Position numbers and translations under genes: made by a program. 49,789 bases of DNA from Alkalibacter sp964582705 (GTDB taxonomy: Bacteria; Bacillota; Clostridia; Eubacteriales; Alkalibacteraceae), in NCBI GenBank assembly GCA_964582705.1, contig CAZOTE010000009.1:1-49789 (forward strand), read 5' to 3'. The notes under the pieces are model-generated. The model did no database searches. It worked only from the letters and a program-made list of their open reading frames with translations, and was not told the origin of the DNA. Position 1 is the stretch's first letter. Each line of letters begins with the position of its first letter. Below, one piece after another: positions 1-8,281 of this stretch.

Positions 1-85
1 GTTTCCAGGGTGCCGGATAGAAATTTAAATAAAACCCCCATCTCAAAAAAACAGACTGCATAATTAATGACTATCCATCCGGGGC

Positions 86-817
86 TCATTTGTCGACACC
101 AATAATTAGATCATCAAAAAAACAGGCCTTGACTTTATCGAGATTCTTCTTGCTCACGGGTATCCTATACTTGTCCTCAATAGTTATTATGCTGTTTTCA
201 ATTTTGGAAATGGCTTTCTTTTTCACAATGAAGCCTTGATGACACTGGATAAATCCGTCATCCAATCTTCCCATTACTTCTTTTAGTGTGGTGTAAAAAA
301 AATGCTCCATTTCCCAGCATACCACCTTAACTTGGTTTCTGTGCTTTTCGATAAATAATATGTCCTCTATAGGAATGTTTACGATACCGCCCTTGAACTC
401 AAGAGTCAGAACCTTCTTATTCTCTATTTCTTTTATCATCTTTTCAAATACAAAATATTCCCTGAAAATCCCCCGTATCTTTTCCTTATCTACCGGCTTG
501 AGCAAATAATGATAAGCTCTTACTTCGAAGGCTTCCAGAGAGTAGCTTCTGTATCCAGTCAGATAGACAATCAGTGTAGTCCTATCAATATTTCTTATAA
601 GCTTGCCCGTTTCAATTCCGTTTAACTCGGGCATGTCTATGTCTAAAAACACCATGTCGTACTTGGCGACTCCGTCTGTCATCTCCCCTATCAACTCTAC
701 CGGATTTTCATATGCTTTTACATCTATAGGGTAGTTCTCTTCCTCCCCTACGGTCTTTATGGCCTTATACAGGATATTTATGATATCCCTGCTGTCGTCG
801 CAGATTCCAACCTTCAT
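86..817 (-). CDS. LytTR-family response regulator (AgrA/LytR type)
   Basis: A cytoplasmic two-component response regulator of about 243 residues. The receiver domain is at about residues 1-120: acidic pair DD at 7-8, phosphoacceptor Asp59 in FLDIDMPELNG, conserved Thr in YLTGY and Lys in LLKPVD. A LytTR DNA-binding domain follows (about 137-237), with the typical IPIEDILFIEK beginning. Such proteins bind direct repeats upstream of target genes, often for peptide signalling, virulence or fermentation control. I chose the ATG at 817 because the receiver fold starts at MKVGICDD; a GTG four codons earlier is possible and AAGGA lies close by. No histidine kinase is visible; one could lie beyond the left edge, since this gene reads toward it. 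The target is unknown. Confidence 0.9.
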   Translation of the reverse strand: MKVGICDDSRDIINILYKAIKTVGEEENYPIDVKAYENPVELIGEMTDGVAKYDMVFLDIDMPELNGIETGKLIRNIDRTTLIVYLTGYRSYSLEAFEVRAYHYLLKPVDKEKIRGIFREYFVFEKMIKEIENKKVLTLEFKGGIVNIPIEDILFIEKHRNQVKVVCWEMEHFFYTTLKEVMGRLDDGFIQCHQGFIVKKKAISKIENSIITIEDKYRIPVSKKNLDKVKACFFDDLIIGVDK

Positions 818-998
818 AGTCCTTCTCACCTTCCTTTATAAATATCTAGAATTTTTACTTGTATAAAATTTATGTTATCACCATATTCGGCAGTTTGTCA
901 ATTATTTGAATTCCCACATCTCTTCTTCAAATACTTCATCCATGGGAAATTCATTTCAATTACTTTCATTTTTGTATCTCAGGCAACAGATTTTTCTT

Positions 999-1028
999 TT
1001 GATAAGTATTATCATTAAATCATATTAT
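999..1028 (+). promoter_or_regulatory. Promoter overlapped by a Fur-box-like operator
   Basis: TTGATA (999-1004) and TATTAT (1023-1028) are spaced 18 bases apart. Overlapping the -35 element is the perfect inverted repeat TGATAA-GTA-TTATCA (1000-1014). Read as 7-1-7 it is TGATAAG-T-ATTATCA, one base from the Bacillus Fur box TGATAATNATTATCA. A repressor bound there would block the promoter. That the following operon answers to iron is inference from this match. Confidence 0.6.
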
Positions 1029-1073
1029 GGCTTCAGAAATTTGAAGCAAAACTAACTTAACGGAGGAATAAAA

Positions 1074-1268
1074 ATGATTAATAAAGATATGACTATTGGA
1101 GAAGTATTAAAGGTTGACAGAAATTTGGCTGCAACCCTAATGGAATTTGGAATGGGCTGCGTAGGATGCCCTTCAGCTCAAGCGGAAACTATTGCTGAGG
1201 CAGCAAGCGTCCATGGGGTAAATGTGGAAATCTTGGTTAATGAGCTAAACGAAGCAGAGGGTAAATAA
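1074..1268 (+). CDS. DUF1858 domain protein (hybrid-cluster-associated redox disulfide type)
   Basis: A 64-residue protein that is almost entirely one DUF1858 domain: MTIGEVL near the start, then FGMGCVGCP containing a CxxC-like pair (Cys29, Cys32), then a C-terminal helix ending VNELN. The family is related to the N-terminal domain of ScdA/YtfE (RIC, repair of iron centres) and is often found near hybrid cluster or iron-sulfur proteins. A good site, CGGAGG, lies about 8 bases before the ATG. It is the first gene of a tight operon (one base to the next gene, then a hemerythrin), preceded by the Fur-like box at 1000-1014. The precise role is not established; the cysteine pair suggests redox chemistry or metal/NO handling. 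Confidence 0.85.
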   Translation: MINKDMTIGEVLKVDRNLAATLMEFGMGCVGCPSAQAETIAEAASVHGVNVEILVNELNEAEGK

Positions 1269-1269
1269 A

Positions 1270-1905
1270 ATGAGCTTATTTTTAGGCAAGATACACTATT
1301 GGCTTTACAACAAGATAAACTGGTTTGAATCCCTAGAACTCGATATCCTGGCATATGCCACCAAGAAGGGAATGCCTGCAGAAAACTGGTCTGAAGAAAT
1401 CTACACAGCTTATGGCTATCCCACAGGCAACAGGCCTCTTGAGGAAATAATAGATACCGGCAATATCCACGGATGGCTTCAAGACAAGATCCACAGGGCA
1501 GAAGGGCGACATGCGGCATTTATCACAAAAATATTGGACTCCGACCCCTCTTCCATAGCTGAACTAAAGGATGTATTTACAAAGCAAGGCCATAGCGCAG
1601 CTTCAAGCCTCGACATCAAGATCGATTCACCTGAAGGCGCATTCAATGCCCTTAACGATTTTCTCCTCGAGGGGATGCCTTGCGACAGGGTAAACGAAGT
1701 GCTAGAATCTGACAATAACGAGCTGACCTGGGAAAGCACTCTGTGCCTGCATGAATCACATTGGCAAAATGCCGGAGGAGATGTTGCCAACTTCTACAAA
1801 TTAAGGGATGAATGGATTGTGGCATTTGTAGAGACTTTAAGTAACGGCTTGACGTTTAAAAGGCTATCGGGCAACACACAATCTATCCGAAGGGAGGCTG
1901 CATGA
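1270..1905 (+). CDS. Conserved protein of unknown function between DUF1858 and hemerythrin genes
   Basis: A 211-residue soluble protein that I do not recognise. It begins one base after the upstream stop codon and ends one base before the hemerythrin start, so it is surely co-transcribed and probably translationally coupled. Visible features: no signal peptide or membrane segment, mostly amphipathic helical sequence, Trp-rich N-terminus (HYWLYNKINWFE), a His/Glu/Cys cluster in STLCLHESHWQN (about 155-165) and a helical LRDEWIVAFVETL near the end. Two Cys and several His could bind metal but no known motif is clear. Context suggests a partner in oxygen, nitric oxide or iron-centre stress defence. 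Function unassigned. Confidence 0.8.
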   Translation: MSLFLGKIHYWLYNKINWFESLELDILAYATKKGMPAENWSEEIYTAYGYPTGNRPLEEIIDTGNIHGWLQDKIHRAEGRHAAFITKILDSDPSSIAELKDVFTKQGHSAASSLDIKIDSPEGAFNALNDFLLEGMPCDRVNEVLESDNNELTWESTLCLHESHWQNAGGDVANFYKLRDEWIVAFVETLSNGLTFKRLSGNTQSIRREAA

Positions 1906-1906
1906 C

Positions 1907-2473
1907 ATGGATAGCATACAATTAATGGTGGACGAGCATGTATATATCAAAAGGATGCTCTCAGTTCTAAGAAAGTACAGCTACCGACTTTTAAAAGGAG
2001 CGGAAGTTGATTTTGAGGATTTCTACAAGATGATCGACTTTGTCAGAAATTATGCTGACAAGCACCACCACGGAAAAGAAGAGGATCTGCTCTTTAACAG
2101 GATGGTGGAAAATCAAGGCCCAGCTGCTGAAAAGCTCGTAAAAAATGGGATGCTGGTGGAGCACGATCTGGGAAGGCTTCATATGCAGGAACTGGAAGAA
2201 GCCATTGAAAGAGTAAAGGCAGGAGATGATGAGTCCAAGCTGGACGTTATCGCAAATGCCATATCCTACACCCATCTACTGCACAGACATATCGACAAGG
2301 AAGATGTAGTAGTGTACAAGTTTGCACAAAACGGCCTGTCGAAAGAGATAATAGATGAAATAAACGCCCAGTGCGAGACTTTTGAAAACGAGGCCTCTGC
2401 ACAAGGCGTTCAGGAAAAATATATCAAGCTGCTTGAAGAGCTTGAACAAAAACAAACTAGTTACGGGCGTTGA
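1907..2473 (+). CDS. Hemerythrin domain protein
   Basis: A 188-residue cytoplasmic four-helix protein of the hemerythrin HHE family, which binds a non-heme di-iron centre. Candidate ligands appear in order: DEHVYIKRML (His near residue 10), KHHHGKEEDLLF (His/Glu near 53-58), VEHDLGRLHM, and LHRHIDKEDVVVY (His/Glu near 128-132). The layout resembles the C-terminal domain of YtfE/ScdA di-iron proteins rather than the short O2-carrier bacteriohemerythrins. AGGGAGG lies 9 bases before the ATG and overlaps the end of the preceding gene. It is the last gene of the three-gene operon; a hairpin follows directly. A role in repair of iron-sulfur centres or O2/NO sensing is inference. Confidence 0.88.
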   Translation: MDSIQLMVDEHVYIKRMLSVLRKYSYRLLKGAEVDFEDFYKMIDFVRNYADKHHHGKEEDLLFNRMVENQGPAAEKLVKNGMLVEHDLGRLHMQELEEAIERVKAGDDESKLDVIANAISYTHLLHRHIDKEDVVVYKFAQNGLSKEIIDEINAQCETFENEASAQGVQEKYIKLLEELEQKQTSYGR

Positions 2474-2488
2474 CAGAGTGTCAACGCC
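2466..2488. terminator. Hairpin between convergent hemerythrin and lpd genes
   Basis: GGCGTTGACA pairs perfectly with TGTCAACGCC around a three-base loop, directly after the hemerythrin stop codon and ten bases from the lpd stop. The T-rich tail is short (TTATTA on plus), so it is probably a modest bidirectional terminator. Confidence 0.6.
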
Positions 2489-2497
2489 TTATTAGCG

Positions 2498-3880
2498 TCA
2501 AATGTGCAAGGTCGTTCCATGCACTCCGTGAGCCGCCTCATGCAAGGCCTCTCCCACTGTCGGGTGGGCGTGAATCGTGGTAATTATCTCGTTAATTGTG
2601 GCCTCTAGCCTTATGGCAAGTGCGCCTTCCACTATTAGATCCGTGGCCCTGGGTCCCGCAATATGCAGTCCAAGCACTTCCTCAGTCACAGCGTCGCACA
2701 CAAATTTCACAATTCCCCCGGTTTCGTTCATGATCATTGCCTTTCCATTTGCATATAGGGGAAATGTTCCCGTCTTTACATCGTAGCCCGAATCCTTTGC
2801 CTGCTTTTCAGTCATCCCTACCGAAGCCAGCTCAGGCTTTGTATATACACAGTAAGGTATTGTCCTGAAATCCACCTTGGGCTTTTTGCCCATTATCGCT
2901 TCGGCTGCCACAATCCCTTGGGCACTTGCCACATGAGCCAGCATGGCGCCCCCTGTGCAGTCACCTATAGCGTATATGTCTTCTGAACTCGTCTTCATGT
3001 TCTTATCTATGAGTACCTTCCCTTTATCACTTTTTATCCCTAATGCCTCAAGTCCTAAATCGTCGGTTACCGGGCTCCTGCCCACAGATAGAAGAACCTT
3101 CTGTGCCTCTAATTCCAGGGCGCCGTCCATCCCCGCGGCTGTTATTTTCAACCCATGGGCAGCCCTTTCGATTTTTTCAACCTTTGTATCCGTATATATA
3201 TCAACTCCATCCCTTATAAGCCCCTCTTTTAGGGGTTTGACTATATCAAAGTCCATGTTTGCAATTATCTCCGGCAGCATTTCCATAATAGTTACTTTAC
3301 ATCCTAGAGCCTTATATATGCTCGCAAACTCGCTACCGATCACGCCTCCCCCGATTATGCACATGCTGCTTGGGATTTCTTTAAGGGACAAGGCTTCATT
3401 GCTGGTTATCACTCCCTCCAGATCATGACCGGGTATGGGCACTATGGCAGGAACCGATCCTGTGGCGATGATGGCCTTGTCATATTCTATTTCAAGATTC
3501 CTGCCATCCTTATCCTTTACCTCTATAATGTTGTGTCCTACAAATTTTCCTTGCCCATTAACAACAGCGATTCGGTTAGACTTCATAAGTCCTTTTATCC
3601 CCGATACCAGCTTGCTTACCGTCTTGTCCTTCCTCTTTTGGAGACTGTCCCAGTCAGCCTTGAAGGATTCTGACACTATCCCCAATTCCTTCCCATCATG
3701 CTTTAAAATCTCGAGAAGTTCAGCAGTATGCAACAGCACTTTCGTTGGGATGCAGCCCACGTTAAGGCAGGTCCCCCCCAGCTTTTCCTTTTCTATCAAA
3801 GTGACTTCTGCCCCAAGCTGAGCCGCTCTTATTGCGGACACGTAACCTCCCGGTCCGCCTCCTATGATCACTATTTTCAT
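2498..3880 (-). CDS. lpd: Dihydrolipoyl dehydrogenase (E3 of the acetoin dehydrogenase complex)
   Basis: About 460 residues. It reoxidises dihydrolipoamide on the E2 subunit using FAD and passes electrons to NAD+. Visible: N-terminal FAD-binding GGGPGGY, the redox disulfide in GGTCLNVGCIPTK, a second nucleotide-binding GGGVIGSE, FAD-contacting GDCTGG, and the C-terminal dimerisation domain with the catalytic HAHPTVGE. Full length for the family, without an N-terminal lipoyl domain. The start at 3880 is chosen because AGGGTGG precedes it and the FAD fold begins there; an upstream in-frame extension would overlap acoC. Last gene of the acetoin operon, 16 bases after acoC, hence an AcoL-type E3, although it could also serve other lipoamide complexes. 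Confidence 0.95.
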   Translation of the reverse strand: MKIVIIGGGPGGYVSAIRAAQLGAEVTLIEKEKLGGTCLNVGCIPTKVLLHTAELLEILKHDGKELGIVSESFKADWDSLQKRKDKTVSKLVSGIKGLMKSNRIAVVNGQGKFVGHNIIEVKDKDGRNLEIEYDKAIIATGSVPAIVPIPGHDLEGVITSNEALSLKEIPSSMCIIGGGVIGSEFASIYKALGCKVTIMEMLPEIIANMDFDIVKPLKEGLIRDGVDIYTDTKVEKIERAAHGLKITAAGMDGALELEAQKVLLSVGRSPVTDDLGLEALGIKSDKGKVLIDKNMKTSSEDIYAIGDCTGGAMLAHVASAQGIVAAEAIMGKKPKVDFRTIPYCVYTKPELASVGMTEKQAKDSGYDVKTGTFPLYANGKAMIMNETGGIVKFVCDAVTEEVLGLHIAGPRATDLIVEGALAIRLEATINEIITTIHAHPTVGEALHEAAHGVHGTTLHI

Positions 3881-3896
3881 CACAATCCACCCTCCA

Positions 3897-5195
3897 TCAA
3901 AGTAGCAATCCCGGTTTCTCAATCACCTCTTTTAGCCTAGCCATAAATGCTGAAGCAACTGCACCGTCTACGGCTCTATGATCTGCGGTAAGGCTTAAAT
4001 TCATTAGAGGTTTTATTCTTACTTCCTCATTGACTGCTACAGGTGTATCTACGATGGCATTAATGCCTAGTATCGCCACTTCAGGTTGGTTGATTATCGG
4101 AGTGAAAGATTCCATGCCATACATCCCCACATTCGTGATGGTAAATGTGCCCCCCTTTATCTCATCCTGATCAAGTTGATTTGTCTTTGCACGAGATGCA
4201 AGATCCTTGATTTCCTTTGATATTGTCTTTAAATCCTTCACGTTTGAATATTTAACTACAGGGACTATAAGACCATCCGACAAAGCCACGGCCACCCCCA
4301 TGTTTACATAGTTTCTAGTTATTATTTCATCACCTTCTATGTAAGCATTCAGGAGGGGGTACTCCAAAAGCACCTTAGAAAGCATCTTGACTAGAAGGTC
4401 TGTGTAGGTTACATTGCCTCCCGTTTCTTTAAATTGATTGCGTATCTCAGTAAGATTGGTGGCATCCACCCTTAAATTGTAATTTACCACAGGAGAAATC
4501 TGTTGACTTAGAAGCATCCTCTTTGCAATTACCTTTCTCATGGGACTCATCTGCTTTCTAAAATCCCGAGGCGCAGCGAACTTTTCCAGCTCCTGAGCAC
4601 CTTTTATCCTTATGACGTCTTCCTTCATTATTCTTTCATCTTTCTGAATCCCGGAAAGGTCCACCTCTAATTTATCCGCTATGACAGCCGCCGCAGGAGA
4701 AACCTTATTCTCTTTTACTTCTTGCTTCGAATACCCTTCCACATCTTTTTCAGTTACGGACCCCTGTGGTCCGGTTCCTGTAATCATGTTGATATCTATG
4801 CCCATGTCTGCTGCAAGCTTTTTCGCCCTTGGAGACGCTTTTACCCTACCATCTGATTTTTGAGGTTTTTCTTTTTCCTCAATATTTTTAACGGGAGCAT
4901 CAACCTGCTTTTCTTTGGCTATTTGCGCCGGGTCTCCTAAAAGACTTGATATATCCTCATCAGCAGTACCTATTATCGCAACGGGCTTTAAAACATCTAC
5001 ATTCCCCTCTTCAACGAGTATCTTTCTTAAAACCCCTGAGACCGTGGACTCAAATTCGTTGGTGAGCTTATCGGTTTCCACGTCAAATATGACCTCCCCC
5101 TGAGCGATTTCATCTCCTTCCTTTTTTCTCCAGTTAGCTATTGTTCCTTCTGTCATCGTAAGACCTAATTTTGGCATCAATATATAATCGGCCAT
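3897..5195 (-). CDS. acoC: Acetoin dehydrogenase E2, dihydrolipoamide acetyltransferase
   Basis: A 432-residue core subunit that transfers the acetyl group from lipoamide to CoA. Domains: lipoyl domain (1-78) with the lipoylated Lys43 in VETDKLTNEF; a peripheral-subunit-binding domain (about 118-156, SPRAKKLA, GTGPQGSVTEKDV); a second, weaker copy of that domain (about 165-198, SPAAAVIADKL, MKEDVIRI); and the 2-oxoacid acyltransferase catalytic domain (about 208-432) with the active-site HxxxD in TADHRAVDGA. The tandem binding domains are slightly unusual for an acetoin E2. A clear GGGGAGG site precedes the ATG. It sits between acoX and lpd in the expected operon order; a 2-oxoacid dehydrogenase E2 is the alternative, but AcoX next door favours acetoin. 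Confidence 0.93.
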   Translation of the reverse strand: MADYILMPKLGLTMTEGTIANWRKKEGDEIAQGEVIFDVETDKLTNEFESTVSGVLRKILVEEGNVDVLKPVAIIGTADEDISSLLGDPAQIAKEKQVDAPVKNIEEKEKPQKSDGRVKASPRAKKLAADMGIDINMITGTGPQGSVTEKDVEGYSKQEVKENKVSPAAAVIADKLEVDLSGIQKDERIMKEDVIRIKGAQELEKFAAPRDFRKQMSPMRKVIAKRMLLSQQISPVVNYNLRVDATNLTEIRNQFKETGGNVTYTDLLVKMLSKVLLEYPLLNAYIEGDEIITRNYVNMGVAVALSDGLIVPVVKYSNVKDLKTISKEIKDLASRAKTNQLDQDEIKGGTFTITNVGMYGMESFTPIINQPEVAILGINAIVDTPVAVNEEVRIKPLMNLSLTADHRAVDGAVASAFMARLKEVIEKPGLLL

Positions 5196-5213
5196 TTGAT
5201 TTCCTCCCCTTGA

Positions 5214-6218
5214 TTATTTGTCGCACACATTGAAAAAACCATTTTTTTGTGCCGCTTCCAAAGCTTTTTTAACCTGAACCCTAAAAGGTCCTTTTCTGGT
5301 CACTCTGAAGAAATAATCTTCTCCCGGTCCAAACTCTATCTCCCTTTCACCATCCAAGGCAATCGTCCCCCTGCATCTTGTAGTGTATCTGTACTCCTCA
5401 CCAAAGGGCAGTACCTCCGGTTGGTCTATGGGTATGGGCACGACGATTCCTGCTGACATTGGTGCCAGTATGCAGCTGTAATCTGTGTTGACGTTTACCA
5501 TAGCGCCAAAATCATCTTCACAGCTTACTATCATTTTATTTCCAATCACCGAAGAAAAACCTATGGATGCAGGGTGAGCCCTAGTTACGAAAATCTTTTC
5601 TATGGTTTCCACCTGCCAGATGGCTTTTGCCCCTACGAAAACATCCTTTGATATCACCGCATCGATCAGGGCTATATCTATAAGCTTTTCCCGATGGTAA
5701 ATTTCTATCCGTTTGTCCTTTTGAGTGAATTCCCTTTTGTCAAATCCCCCGGATGCCACCACTGCCGCCGCTATCCCCGCCAGTGTCCCTTCTATCATTT
5801 CAGGATAGACATTGTTGGTGCCGGTTGATATGGCAATCAGAGGAGTCTTTACTATTGACTTGGCGGCTGCCCTGTTGGTTCCGTCTCCCCCCAAGGTAAT
5901 TATGCAGCCTACCTTTTTGGCTTCCATTATCCTTGCGGAATTTATGGTGTCTTCTATACCTTCATTTTCGTATATCTCTATGATTTCGATTGAACACCTG
6001 AGTTCACCGGTGGTTTTTAGCTTGTCAGCCACCCTGTAACCCATGTTGTATGGATCCGGCATCATGTATACTTTGTCAACTCCACATTGTTGTGCGCCCA
6101 ATATTACTCTTTCTACAATGTTTATTTTTTCGTTGTTGTCAATCACAGTGGCATGTGACACAAGCCTTCGGATGTCTCTTCCTGAAGCCGGATTCGCTAT
6201 TATTCCTATAGAAGTCAT
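5214..6218 (-). CDS. acoX: AcoX, ATP-NAD kinase-like protein of acetoin operons
   Basis: A 334-residue protein of the NAD-kinase/diacylglycerol-kinase-like superfamily. The N-terminus reads MTSIGIIANPASGRD and the nucleotide-binding GGDGTNR follows near residue 105, with ISTGTNN behind it. AcoX accompanies acetoin dehydrogenase genes in many bacteria; it is not one of the three catalytic components and its function is unproven. The ATG at 6218 is chosen because AGGAGGAGG lies 7 bases upstream; the reading frame stays open upstream but runs through an intergenic hairpin. The gene is 18 bases before acoC. Its presence is the best evidence that this E1-E2-E3 set acts on acetoin rather than pyruvate or branched-chain 2-oxoacids. 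Confidence 0.9.
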   Translation of the reverse strand: MTSIGIIANPASGRDIRRLVSHATVIDNNEKINIVERVILGAQQCGVDKVYMMPDPYNMGYRVADKLKTTGELRCSIEIIEIYENEGIEDTINSARIMEAKKVGCIITLGGDGTNRAAAKSIVKTPLIAISTGTNNVYPEMIEGTLAGIAAAVVASGGFDKREFTQKDKRIEIYHREKLIDIALIDAVISKDVFVGAKAIWQVETIEKIFVTRAHPASIGFSSVIGNKMIVSCEDDFGAMVNVNTDYSCILAPMSAGIVVPIPIDQPEVLPFGEEYRYTTRCRGTIALDGEREIEFGPGEDYFFRVTRKGPFRVQVKKALEAAQKNGFFNVCDK

Positions 6219-6264
6219 GACAAACCTCCTCCTGATGAAATCAAAAACCGACTGATTCAAATAA

Positions 6265-6296
6265 GTTTTGGAAGCCGCCGAGGCGGCTTCCAAAAC
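6265..6296 (-). promoter_or_regulatory. Perfect 15-bp hairpin between acoB and acoX
   Basis: Bases 6265-6279 and 6282-6296 are exact reverse complements with two bases between them (GTTTTGGAAGCCGCC arm). It lies in the 94-base gap after acoB. The minus-strand tail (TTATTTGAATC) is not a good U-tract, so it may be an attenuator or mRNA-processing/stability element that sets subunit ratios rather than a full terminator. Confidence 0.65.
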
Positions 6297-6312
6297 CCTA
6301 ATTGCTGCGTAT

Positions 6313-7284
6313 CTAAAATAGCGACTTGACTGCGTCTACTATTTCCTTCTCTCCCGGAATGACGTAATCTTCGAGAACCGGGCTAAAGGGTATCGGACAA
6401 TTTAAAGCTCCTACCCTCTTGATCGGAGCATCGCATTCAAAGAAGCATTCTTCTGCTATCATCGCGGCAAGCTCTCCAGTAAAAGCTCCTCTCTTAGCTT
6501 CTTCGGATACCAACACGACCTTATGGGTCTTTTCTATAGAGTTGAAAATAGTCTCTTTATCTAATGGATAAAGGGTTCTCAGATCTATGACCTCCACGTC
6601 GATATCCTCTTTTGCCAAAGCCTCTGCAGCCTTAAGGGCATCGTATACCTGTTTCCCGTAAGTTATTATCGTTACGTCGCTTCCTTCCTTCTTGATATTA
6701 GCCTTGCCAAATGGTATTGCCTTGACGTCGTCTTCCACCTCACCAGTCAAGCCGTATAAAACCTTGTGCTCTATAAACATTACTGGATTATCATCATCTA
6801 TCGCCGTCATCATAAGACCGATAGCATCCTGAGGACTGGAGGGATATACCACCTTAAGTCCCGGCACGTGTGCCAGCCAGGCTTCAAGAGACTGGGAGTG
6901 CTGCGCTGCCGCCCTTACACCTGCTCCTGCTGGGAGACGGACCACCATGGGAAGTGTTATTTTCCCGCCGAACATGTATCTCATCTTAGCCGCCTGATTG
7001 ACAAGCTGATCCATTCCCACAGTAGCAAAATCTATGAACATAAGTTCTGCTATGGGCCTTAGGCCTGCTGCTGCAGAACCTACAGCTGCTCCAATTATGG
7101 CACCTTCCGATATTGGAGTATCTCTTACTCTTTTTTCACCAAATTCGTCGTACATTCCAGCTGTAACTCCGAAACAACCTCCAAAGGGTCCAACATCTTC
7201 ACCAAAAATAAACACGTCGGGATTTTCCAGCATCTTTATTCGCATGCCTTCCTTGATCCCCTGGGCATATGTCATTTTTCTCAT
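6313..7284 (-). CDS. acoB: Acetoin dehydrogenase E1 component, beta subunit
   Basis: A 323-residue beta chain of the thiamine-diphosphate E1 enzyme that cleaves acetoin to acetaldehyde and an acetyl unit transferred to lipoamide. It has the transketolase central region (about 5-175: GEDVGPFGGCFGVT, DTPISEGAIIGAAVG, AELMFIDF, and a PAGAGVRAAAQHSQSLEAW segment) and the transketolase C-terminal domain (about 190-315, containing VIDLRTLYPLD and SEEAKRGAF). Length and order match E1-beta proteins such as AcoB and PdhB. It starts two bases after the acoA stop codon, so the two subunits are made together. Specificity for acetoin is inferred from AcoX in the operon. Confidence 0.94.
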   Translation of the reverse strand: MRKMTYAQGIKEGMRIKMLENPDVFIFGEDVGPFGGCFGVTAGMYDEFGEKRVRDTPISEGAIIGAAVGSAAAGLRPIAELMFIDFATVGMDQLVNQAAKMRYMFGGKITLPMVVRLPAGAGVRAAAQHSQSLEAWLAHVPGLKVVYPSSPQDAIGLMMTAIDDDNPVMFIEHKVLYGLTGEVEDDVKAIPFGKANIKKEGSDVTIITYGKQVYDALKAAEALAKEDIDVEVIDLRTLYPLDKETIFNSIEKTHKVVLVSEEAKRGAFTGELAAMIAEECFFECDAPIKRVGALNCPIPFSPVLEDYVIPGEKEIVDAVKSLF

Positions 7285-7286
7285 AT

Positions 7287-8267
7287 CTATCTTGCCTCCT
7301 CTACGATATCGGTATAAATATCTTCAACAGCGGAACTAACATCCGGATCTTTGCTCTTCAGGGCAAAGCTGGTAGCATCCTCCACCTGGCTTTGAATCTC
7401 GTCATTTAGTGCCTTGATTTTTTCATCACTTAATACCTTGTTGTCGATTATATATTTTTCCATCCTAGGTATAGGGTCTTTCTTCTTCCACTGATCCACT
7501 TCTTCAGGACTTCTGTATGTGGTAGGATCTCCTTCAAAGTGTCCCCTGTGCCTGTAGGTCTTGCACTCTATTAGAGTAGGCCCCTGTCCCTTTCTAGCTC
7601 TCGAAACCGCCTCGCTGACAGCCTCGTATACCGCGAAGACGTCATTTCCGTCAACAGTCACCCCTGGGATATTGTAGGATACTGCCCTCATTGATATGTC
7701 GGTTATGTTCTGGTGCTTTTCCTGACTTAAAGATATTCCGTAACCGTTGTTTTCGCAGACAAAAACTACAGGGAGCTTCCATATGCTTGCAAGGTTTAAT
7801 CCTTCATGGAAAGTGCTCTGATTTGTAGACCCGTCGCCGAAAAAGCATACGCAAACCTGCTCGTTTCCTCTATACTGGGCTGCAATGCCTGCTCCAACTG
7901 CGATGTTGTGACCGGCTCCTACGATGCCATTTGCACCTAAAATTCCTTTTGTCGCATCTGCAATGTGCATAGAACCGCCCTTGCCCTTGCAGTATCCGGT
8001 TTCTTTTCCAAAGAGCTCAGCCATCATGTACTTAAGGTCTCCCCCTTTGGCTATGATGTGACCGTGTCCCCTATGAGTGCTGGTTATGTAGTCGTCATCA
8101 TTGAGGTTTGCGCATGCCCCTGTGGCAACCGCTTCCTCACCTATGTACAGGTGAACAAAGCCAGGTATCTTCCCTTCTGCAAACAGGTTCATAGCTCTTG
8201 TCTCAAACTTTCTGATCTTAAGCATCTTTTGATACATTTCAACTACCAAGTCGTTTGAAATTTTCAA
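7287..8267 (-). CDS. acoA: Acetoin dehydrogenase E1 component, alpha subunit
   Basis: A 326-residue alpha chain of the thiamine-diphosphate-dependent E1. The cofactor motif is clear: FFGDGSTNQSTFHEG with NNGYGIS about 30 residues later; STHRGHGH and the phosphorylation-loop-like CKTYRHRGHFEGDP are also present. I place the start at the TTG at 8267, because GGGAGGA lies exactly 7 bases upstream and gives the usual N-terminus; ATG and TTG codons at 8282 and 8285 lie within or before that site. The upstream Lin0512 gene ends at 8282. First catalytic gene of the operon. Confidence 0.93.
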   Translation of the reverse strand: MKISNDLVVEMYQKMLKIRKFETRAMNLFAEGKIPGFVHLYIGEEAVATGACANLNDDDYITSTHRGHGHIIAKGGDLKYMMAELFGKETGYCKGKGGSMHIADATKGILGANGIVGAGHNIAVGAGIAAQYRGNEQVCVCFFGDGSTNQSTFHEGLNLASIWKLPVVFVCENNGYGISLSQEKHQNITDISMRAVSYNIPGVTVDGNDVFAVYEAVSEAVSRARKGQGPTLIECKTYRHRGHFEGDPTTYRSPEEVDQWKKKDPIPRMEKYIIDNKVLSDEKIKALNDEIQSQVEDATSFALKSKDPDVSSAVEDIYTDIVEEAR

Positions 8268-8281
8268 TGTACTTCCTCCCA

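Noticed and set aside
1000..1014. FNR box at the DUF1858 promoter
   Set aside because: The half-sites TTGAT/ATCA are seven bases apart rather than four; the 7-1-7 Fur pattern fits better.
2577..3821. Several long open frames on plus opposite lpd
   Set aside because: They mirror the clear lpd gene, have no ribosome binding sites and no recognisable domains.
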